Source: Erythrobacter sp. UBA3075 | Lineage (GTDB): Bacteria > Pseudomonadota > Alphaproteobacteria > Sphingomonadales > Sphingomonadaceae | Assembly (NCBI GenBank): GCA_002367375.1 | Contig: DFBR01000074.1 | Location: 8,668-19,004, forward strand | DNA: 10,337 bases | Direction: 5' to 3' | Shown: positions 6,476-10,337 of the stretch, one piece after another | How the letters are laid out: the number at the start of each line of letters is the position of its first letter | Position numbering within the stretch: the first letter of the stretch is position 1 | Program-made: the position numbers and the translations under genes | The notes under the pieces: model-generated | Told to the model about the DNA's origin: nothing | The model's database searches: none | Seen by the model: only the letters and a program-made list of their open reading frames with translations

Positions 6476-7249
6476 GTGCGGATTGCCAGTTTCAACATCA
6501 ACGGTATCAAGGCGCGCCTGCCGCGGCTGAAGGAATGGCTGGTAGAAACCCGCCCCGCAGTTGCCTGTTTACAAGAGATCAAGACGCAGGACGCGGGCTT
6601 TCCCGAAAGCGAATTCACCGACATCGGCTATCACGCGATCTGGCACGGTCAGAAAAGCTTCAATGGCGTTGCCATCCTCACCGATGGCGAGGCTGCCGAA
6701 GACCCATCCAAGGGCCTGCCGGGCGATCCTGAGGACGAGCAGTCCCGCTTTATCGAATGCACATTTCGCGGGGTGCGCGTGGTCAATCTCTACCTGCCCA
6801 ATGGCAATCCGCAGCCCGGCCCGAAATTCGACTACAAGCTGGCATGGATGAAACGCCTGCGCACTCGGCTTCTGGAATTGCGCGAGGCCGAAGTGCCGGC
6901 CGTGGTCGTGGGCGATTTCAACGTGATCCCTGAAGACCGCGACGTGTGGTCGGTGAAGGCGATGGCAAATGACGCGCTGATGCAGCCTGCGTCGCGCGAT
7001 GCCTATGCCCGCCTGCTCAACGATGGCTGGACCGACGCGCTGGGCACGCTCAATCCGCGCGGCGGCGTGTGGACCTATTGGGATTACCAAGCCGGCGCAT
7101 GGCAGCGCGATCACGGTTTCCGCATCGATCACATGCTGCTCTCACCCGATTGCGCCGACCGATTGGTGGCGGCAGGCGTCGACAAGGAGCATCGCGGCCG
7201 AGAACGCGCAAGCGATCACGCGCCGGTGTGGGTTGAGTTGGAAGACTGA
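6476..7249 (+). CDS. xth: Exodeoxyribonuclease III (AP endonuclease)
   Basis: Mg2+-dependent 3'-5' exonuclease and apurinic/apyrimidinic endonuclease of base excision repair, in the exonuclease-endonuclease-phosphatase fold. Translation from GTG 6476 gives 257 residues beginning MRIASFNINGIKAR. Active-site residues line up with E. coli ExoIII: N7, metal ligand E34 (LQEIKTQ), Y106 (NLYLPNG), D147 and N149 (GDFNVIP), D218 (FRIDHML) and the D247-H248 pair (SDHAPV), matching N7, E34, Y109, D151, N153, D229, D258 and H259. The GTG is chosen because it begins the conserved strand and follows a good ribosome site; the frame is open earlier but inside erpA. It starts 25 bases after erpA ends and may share its mRNA. 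Closely related one-metal XthA/ExoA subtypes are not separated here. Confidence 0.95.
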   Translation: MRIASFNINGIKARLPRLKEWLVETRPAVACLQEIKTQDAGFPESEFTDIGYHAIWHGQKSFNGVAILTDGEAAEDPSKGLPGDPEDEQSRFIECTFRGVRVVNLYLPNGNPQPGPKFDYKLAWMKRLRTRLLELREAEVPAVVVGDFNVIPEDRDVWSVKAMANDALMQPASRDAYARLLNDGWTDALGTLNPRGGVWTYWDYQAGAWQRDHGFRIDHMLLSPDCADRLVAAGVDKEHRGRERASDHAPVWVELED

Positions 7250-7256
7250 TTGTAGA

Positions 7257-7303
7257 GTGAGCGAACGCGCCCGCACCAGAGAGCGCGTCACACAAACACT
7301 CAC
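7257..7303. other. Inverted repeats between convergent xth and SleB genes
   Basis: The 50-base convergent spacer has an inner pair ACGCGC (7265-7270) and GCGCGT (7283-7288) nested in an outer pair GTGAG (7257-7261) and CTCAC (7299-7303). No T run follows on either strand, so a Rho-independent terminator is not shown; it may serve both transcripts as a weak stop. Confidence 0.3.
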
Positions 7304-7965
7304 CTATAAAAAATATGGCTGTCAATCTGTGCGCGCATGGTCATGCGGCCAGCCCAGCGCGGGCGAACGTAGGTCGCATGGAAATACAGCGAGTCAGCGG
7401 CAGGGCTTTCCCACAGATCGCGGTGCGCGATGTTGGCAATGGCCTTGGCGCGGTCCCATGCGGCAGAACCACGGTTGGGCTGCGGGATGTTGCCGCCGCG
7501 CACGAAGGAGAACTGCGCGCGCTGCGTGACGACCGAGCAATAATCATCGGGAAAGGTGTTGCTGTCGGCACGATTGATGACGACGCGGGCCACGGCCAGC
7601 TGACCGTCAAGCGGCTCACCGCGCGATTCAAAGTAAACTGCCTGGGCAAGGCACATAACTTCGCGCGACATGGCGCCATCGGTATCGATGGCCCGCACAA
7701 GCTGGCGCAGCGAGGAGGCGCTTGGGACTTCAGAAATCTCTTCCGCCGGTTCGGCGGGAAGATCCTGCACCACTTCGCTGGCAACAAACCGGATTGCCGG
7801 TTCGGCCGCGTCTTGCGGTGCTTCAATTGCGTTCTGACCCGTTTCAGCCACGATAGGCTGCGCCTGGTCTTGGGCGATAGCTCCGCTTTCCATAGCTCCG
7901 AGCGAGCCTGCAAACAGAGTGGTGGCCAGGGCGACTGCCCCGACGCGTTTGGAAATAATCTTCAT
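7300..7965 (-). CDS. SleB-family cell wall hydrolase
   Basis: Secreted peptidoglycan hydrolase of the Hydrolase_2 (SleB-like, PF07486) family, a lytic transglycosylase-type fold. 221 residues. A signal sequence is at about 1-31 (KIISKR, then a hydrophobic run VGAVALATTLFAGSLGA), with likely cleavage after AIA or near it; an acidic, low-complexity linker follows at 32-84; the catalytic domain is at about 102-221. The likely catalytic glutamate is E113 in AVYFESRGEPLDGQLAVARVVINR, which corresponds to the glutamate of the EARGE motif in SleB. Cys105 and Cys143 could form a disulfide in the periplasm. This is the short form typical of alphaproteobacteria, unrelated to spore germination here. The gene stands alone, converging on xth and with a 201-base upstream region. 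The ATG at 7965 is preceded only by a weakly spaced AGGA. Confidence 0.9.
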   Translation of the reverse strand: MKIISKRVGAVALATTLFAGSLGAMESGAIAQDQAQPIVAETGQNAIEAPQDAAEPAIRFVASEVVQDLPAEPAEEISEVPSASSLRQLVRAIDTDGAMSREVMCLAQAVYFESRGEPLDGQLAVARVVINRADSNTFPDDYCSVVTQRAQFSFVRGGNIPQPNRGSAAWDRAKAIANIAHRDLWESPAADSLYFHATYVRPRWAGRMTMRAQIDSHIFYR

Positions 7966-8166
7966 CGGTCCTGTAACTTACGGCGGTGAGACTTCGAGCA
8001 GGTCTGCGGTCGCGGCCATTCTTGCCGTCTCTTGCCGCGATCCGTTCCTTGGGACCTACTGAACATCTCCCCGTCTGCGCGCTGCCGCACACCGCCGCAT
8101 TGCGGTGCCTAACAACCTACGCTTTTCCGGAAAGTTGCGGGGCAGATAGTCGCGGGGGCCAAATTG
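7966..8166. promoter_or_regulatory. Longest gap of the window: SleB upstream region
   Basis: 201 bases with no gene that I can support. It should hold the promoter of the SleB-type hydrolase (minus strand) and the 3' end of the DUF1491 transcript. Visible structure: a hairpin with arms CACCGC (8090-8095) and GCGGTG (8102-8107), not followed by a T run, and a direct repeat TCTTGCCG at 8020-8027 and 8030-8037, ten bases apart, which would lie on one face of the helix. I found no convincing -35/-10 pair and no EcfG-type site. Confidence 0.4.
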
Positions 8167-8508
8167 TCAATTGTTGCAGTGCACAATTCCGATAAAGCGT
8201 TCGGCATTTGCGATATCCAGCTCGAGGATCCAGAGGTCGCTGTCCTGCCGCCTTCTGCGCTCTAAGAAATCGGTAAAGTCAGTTGGATTATCAGTGTCTT
8301 GTGCCTTGGAAAGCGCCCAATCACGGGTGCCATCCAACTGCGGCATTCTTTCGTAAGCGCGTAACTTAGTGCCATTTTCGCAACATATTATCATCAATGT
8401 CCCAGCATCGCGCTCACCCTTGGAGAGCACGGTCGCAAAGCCGCCTTCGGCTTGCACGGCGCGGATCAGGCCGGAAATTTCGAGATGTGCCGGAAGCCGT
8501 TCGTCCAT
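8167..8508 (-). CDS. DUF1491 family protein
   Basis: A 113-residue protein with the conserved opening of DUF1491, MDERLPAHLEISGLIRAVQAEGGFATVLSKGERDAG (residues 1-36), a central arginine-rich segment (LERRRRQDSD, 82-91) and the closing phrase DLWILELDIANAERFI (91-106). The function of the family is unknown; no signal peptide or membrane segment is seen, so it should be cytoplasmic. The start ATG at 8508-8506 is four bases after the stop of the thioesterase gene, implying translational coupling; an in-frame ATG at 8535 would overlap that gene and is not preferred. It ends an apparent operon with hpf, ptsN and the thioesterase. The two adjacent cysteines (42-43) are not obviously conserved. Confidence 0.85.
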   Translation of the reverse strand: MDERLPAHLEISGLIRAVQAEGGFATVLSKGERDAGTLMIICCENGTKLRAYERMPQLDGTRDWALSKAQDTDNPTDFTDFLERRRRQDSDLWILELDIANAERFIGIVHCNN

Positions 8509-8512
8509 AAAC

Positions 8513-8995
8513 TCAATCCGGCTGGCGGTAGCCATCGAGGCCCGAGAGCGCGATGTGGGAGCGCATGAATGTGCCCGTCCCGCGCCCGATTTCATCGCCC
8601 TCCTCGTCGACCAGATGAGCCTCTGCGATGAAGACCCGGCGTTTGCCGCTGATCCAGCGACCTTCTGCAATCACCTTGCCAGTGCGCAGCGGCTTGGTGA
8701 AATGCAGATTGAAGCCAGTCGTCAGCAGGAAGCGGTCGGACACCAGCGAATTGGCCGCATAAAATGCCGCATCGTCGAGCATTTTGAAATAAAGCGTTCC
8801 GTGGATAGCGCCAGCAGCGTGGTAATACGCCTCGCGCGCATCAAAAGTAATCCGCGCGCAGCCCGGTGCCGTCACTTCAAGCGTTGATTCGAACAGCGAG
8901 TTGACCGGGGCCGAAGTGTACAAATGCTCTAGCGCACGAAAATGTGTCGCCTGCCCTTGATCGACCGGCGGCTGAGTGTCTGCATCAGGCCCCAT
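8513..8995 (-). CDS. Hotdog-fold thioesterase, PaaI-like
   Basis: Acyl-CoA thioesterase-like protein of the PaaI/4HBT hotdog superfamily, 160 residues from ATG 8995. The hallmark is the central helix segment YHAAGAIHGTLYFKMLDDAAFYAANSL (58-84), with His65-Gly66 and the acidic Asp74-Asp75 at the expected distance for a PaaI active site, followed by strands with FNLHFTKPLRTGKVIAEGR (95-113) and RRVFIAEAHLVDEEGDEIGRGTGTF (119-143). An extended N-terminus of about 30 residues precedes the fold. The substrate cannot be inferred. Start choice: ATG 8995 begins one base after the ptsN stop, while GTG 9010 would overlap ptsN by 14 bases and adds five residues; neither has a good ribosome site. Position between ptsN and DUF1491 suggests co-translation. 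Confidence 0.82.
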   Translation of the reverse strand: MGPDADTQPPVDQGQATHFRALEHLYTSAPVNSLFESTLEVTAPGCARITFDAREAYYHAAGAIHGTLYFKMLDDAAFYAANSLVSDRFLLTTGFNLHFTKPLRTGKVIAEGRWISGKRRVFIAEAHLVDEEGDEIGRGTGTFMRSHIALSGLDGYRQPD

Positions 8996-8996
8996 A

Positions 8997-9458
8997 TCAG
9001 GCAGCGTCACGATCCGTCACATTGGTGAGTAGGCCGTAGAGCGCCTCTGCATCGGGTGCATCGCTCAGCGCATCATGCGTCCGCTCGTCACGCACAAGCC
9101 GCGAAAGGGCGGCAAGCGCATGAAGATGCGCCGCACCGCAATTCTCAGGCGAAAGCAGGCCAATTGCAAGATCAACCGGAAGGCCATCAGCGGCATCAAA
9201 CGCTACCGGCTTTTCCAGCTTGAGCATGGCAGCGATCGGACGGCGAATGCCGGAAATGCGGGCATGCGGAATTGCCACACCGCGGCCGAACCCGGTGCTG
9301 CCGAGCTTTTCCCGCTCTTCCAGCCCTTCAAGGACAAGGCCCGAATCAAGCTGCCATGCTTCACCAAACAGACGGGCGAGACTGCCAAGAATCTCATCCT
9401 TCGATCCGGCGTGGATCACGGCAACCGATTCAGGCTTCAATGCAAAATTTGAATCCAT
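8997..9458 (-). CDS. ptsN: Nitrogen-related PTS component EIIA-Ntr
   Basis: Phospho-accepting regulator of the PTS-Ntr chain (EI-Ntr, NPr, EIIA-Ntr), which links nitrogen and potassium status to cell physiology in proteobacteria without transporting sugar. From ATG 9458 it has 153 residues, the normal length of a single PTS_EIIA type-2 domain. The phosphorylated histidine is H65 in STGFGRGVAIPHAR (54-67), equal to H73 of E. coli PtsN; a second conserved histidine region follows at 111-113 (HLHALAALSRL). An in-frame upstream ATG at 9485 is less likely, since family N-termini begin close to MDSNFALKPE. There is only a weak ribosome site (AAGAA). It follows hpf after 115 bases, a gene pair common in alphaproteobacteria, where an rpoN gene often lies just upstream; none is complete here. 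Confidence 0.93.
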   Translation of the reverse strand: MDSNFALKPESVAVIHAGSKDEILGSLARLFGEAWQLDSGLVLEGLEEREKLGSTGFGRGVAIPHARISGIRRPIAAMLKLEKPVAFDAADGLPVDLAIGLLSPENCGAAHLHALAALSRLVRDERTHDALSDAPDAEALYGLLTNVTDRDAA

Positions 9459-9510
9459 AATTCTTGTCACATAGCGTTTCCGCAAGCCGTTGCTGCGCCA
9501 CCATAGGAGC

Positions 9511-9540
9511 GCAAAACCGGCGAAAACGGTTGGTTTTTAG
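9511..9540 (-). other. Alternative AT-rich stem-loop before ptsN
   Basis: The segment around AAAACC...GGTTTT can pair in two ways: AACCG with CGGTT (loop of 7), or the outer AAAACC with GGTTTT (loop of 13). On the plus strand it is followed by GGTTTTTAG, on the minus strand by TTTTGCG. It could be a weak terminator for hpf or a switchable leader for ptsN; neither is proven. Confidence 0.3.
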
Positions 9541-9547
9541 CTATATC

Positions 9548-9571
9548 GCTTCACGCGCGCGGCGTGGAAGC
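9548..9571 (-). other. Stem-loop directly after the hpf stop codon
   Basis: Arms GCTTCACG (9548-9555) and CGTGGAAGC (9563-9571) form eight base pairs with one bulged base and a seven-base G/C loop. It begins three bases beyond the hpf stop codon. On the minus strand it is followed by ATATAGCTA, not a T run, so it looks more like an mRNA-stabilising or processing hairpin than a standard terminator. Confidence 0.45.
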
Positions 9572-9573
9572 AC

Positions 9574-10143
9574 TCAGGACGGTTCGACCCATCCGATCGA
9601 TCCGTCGTCCCGCCGATAAACCATATTATGACGCCCACTTCCAGCATTTTTGAAGAACAGGGCAGTGGTGTGGCGCAGATCAAGCAGCATCACGGCGTCG
9701 GAAACACTGACTTCAGGGATGTCGATCCGCGTCTCTGCAATCACCGGGGGCGCATCTTCGCTCAGTTCCGCTTCAGGCTCGGATTCCTCGGCAGCGAAGA
9801 TGGTGTAGGCGGCTTCCTCTTCCTTCACGGCGTGCTGCGCCTGTTCATGATGATCCTTCAACCGGCGCTTGTAGCGGCGCAGTTGTTTTTCGATCTTGTC
9901 AGCCGCCTGATCGAAGGCGACATGCGCATCCTGCGCCTGGCCATGGCTTTTCAGGATCAGACCGTGATTCACATGCAGGACGATATCGGCAGCAAAGGCA
10001 CTGGCGGGCGCTTTGCCGAAAGTCACCGTGGAAGAGATCGCGCGACTGAAATGCTTGTCGACAATGGTGCTGAGGCGGTCTGAGGCATGTTCCTGCAGAG
10101 CTGCTCCGGTATCGACTTGGTGGCCCGACACGCGAATATCCAT
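9574..10143 (-). CDS. hpf: Long-form ribosome hibernation promoting factor
   Basis: Stationary-phase factor that binds the 30S decoding region and pairs ribosomes into inactive 100S dimers. 189 residues, the long form. The N-terminal S30AE domain (about 1-100) starts MDIRVSGHQVDTGAALQEHA and ends in the basic helix KQLRRYKRRLKDHHE (86-100). An acidic linker rich in E, A and P (104-134) joins it to the C-terminal dimerisation domain (about 135-189) with VSDAVMLLDL, TALFFKNAGSG and YRRDDGSIGWVEP. That domain separates long HPF from the short HPF and YfiA (RaiA) proteins. ATG 10143 is chosen because AAGGAG lies seven bases before it; the frame continues open upstream to 10296 but that part overlaps a different gene and looks like read-through. 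Second gene of the apparent operon, upstream of ptsN. Confidence 0.95.
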   Translation of the reverse strand: MDIRVSGHQVDTGAALQEHASDRLSTIVDKHFSRAISSTVTFGKAPASAFAADIVLHVNHGLILKSHGQAQDAHVAFDQAADKIEKQLRRYKRRLKDHHEQAQHAVKEEEAAYTIFAAEESEPEAELSEDAPPVIAETRIDIPEVSVSDAVMLLDLRHTTALFFKNAGSGRHNMVYRRDDGSIGWVEPS

Positions 10144-10150
10144 GCGGTGA

Positions 10151-10156
10151 CTCCTT
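10151..10156 (-). promoter_or_regulatory. Ribosome binding site of hpf
   Basis: AAGGAG on the minus strand, seven bases before the ATG at 10143; it settles the start against longer open-frame alternatives. Confidence 0.85.
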
Positions 10157-10174
10157 CTCTCGTTGTTTCTCTTC

Positions 10175-10205
10175 GACCTAGATGGTGAGCCTAGCTCATG
10201 AGGTC
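10175..10205 (-). other. Nested stem-loop in the hpf leader
   Basis: Inner arms TGAGC (10186-10190) and GCTCA (10194-10198), loop CTA, sit inside outer arms GACCT (10175-10179) and AGGTC (10201-10205). The structure covers the stop codon of the upstream gene and lies about 20 bases before the hpf ribosome site. No T run follows. A role in coupling or attenuation is speculation. Confidence 0.35.
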
Positions 10206-10336
10206 CAGAGGGGCGAGTCCAAGGATTCAAGAAATGCAGCATGACGTGCAAGCTCTTCCGCACTGGCTGCATGGGCGCGCGGCGCGCGATACTCACCTGT
10301 CTGCGGACGGAAAACCCGCGTTTCGACAGTGTTTTC
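10196..10336 (-). CDS. C-terminal fragment of an unidentified protein (partial)
   Basis: The frame enters from the window edge and ends in TGA at 10198-10196, giving 46 residues: ENTVETRVFRPQTGEYRAPR, then a helical alanine- and glutamate-rich stretch (AHAASAEELARHAAFLESLD) and the end SPLWTS. Composition and codon use look like a real coding end, and the stop is 52 bases before hpf, as expected for an operon partner. I do not recognise the family; it does not resemble the C-terminus of RpoN, the common upstream neighbour of hpf-ptsN in other alphaproteobacteria. A competing open frame on the plus strand over the same bases begins at 10198, so the call is moderate. Confidence 0.5.
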   Translation of the reverse strand, partial: ENTVETRVFRPQTGEYRAPRAHAASAEELARHAAFLESLDSPLWTS

Positions 10337-10337
10337 A

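Noticed and set aside
7257..7303. Bidirectional intrinsic terminator between xth and the SleB-type gene
   Set aside because: Stems are short and neither strand has the following T run; kept only as inverted repeats.
7315..7989. Plus-strand open frame of 224 codons opposite the SleB-type hydrolase
   Set aside because: The minus strand has a signal peptide and catalytic motif; the plus frame has none and extends only because of base composition.
8023..8055. EcfG-type stress promoter (GGAAC box on the minus strand) for the SleB-type gene
   Set aside because: The GGAAC is present, but no CGTT-like -10 lies at 18-19 bases.
9483..9510. Sigma-54 promoter before ptsN (TGG...TTGC on the minus strand)
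   Set aside because: The distance between the GG and GC elements is four bases too long for a sigma-54 site.
9628..10083. Plus-strand open frame of 151 codons opposite hpf
   Set aside because: Shadow of the well-supported long HPF gene; no domain or ribosome site.

Overview
The window reads as the chromosome of an alphaproteobacterium, most likely of the Sphingomonadales (Erythrobacteraceae-like). The clues are a short PopZ/DUF2497 protein next to tolC, a DUF1491 gene, the order hpf then ptsN, a short-form ErpA, moderately high G+C, and an N-terminal kinase membrane domain of the type seen in that order. These are recognitions from memory of protein families; no search was run. Coding density is very high, the longest gene-free stretch is about 200 bases, and I see no mobile element, CRISPR array, rRNA or tRNA.

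Left part (1-2155, minus strand): the membrane-spanning N-terminus of a LytS-like sensor histidine kinase, cut by the window edge, lies downstream of a complete class I (iron-sulfur) fumarate hydratase. A divergent region (2156-2262) separates this from a plus-strand cluster (2263-5200): a degenerate protein-L-isoaspartate methyltransferase homologue, a TolC-family outer membrane channel, the polar organiser PopZ, and a thioredoxin-fold [2Fe-2S] ferredoxin. The ferredoxin has no ATG, GTG or TTG start and seems to begin at a CTG that overlaps the popZ stop codon. A small two-helix membrane protein converges on it, their stop codons overlapping by three bases.

Middle (5664-7249, plus strand): a paired CBS-domain protein, the A-type Fe-S carrier ErpA and exodeoxyribonuclease III lie close together and may be one transcript. 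A SleB-type cell wall hydrolase (7300-7965, minus) converges on them.

Right part (8167-10337, minus strand): an apparent operon reading leftwards, with the C-terminus of an unidentified protein, long-form ribosome hibernation factor HPF, PtsN (EIIA-Ntr), a hotdog thioesterase and DUF1491. The hpf-ptsN gap carries two stem-loops.

Most of this is ordinary core genome and I found no convincing new multi-gene system. The points most worth a second look are the CTG-started ferredoxin coupled to popZ, the methyltransferase homologue that has lost parts of its cofactor-binding core but is still kept directly in front of tolC, and the structured hpf-ptsN spacer.
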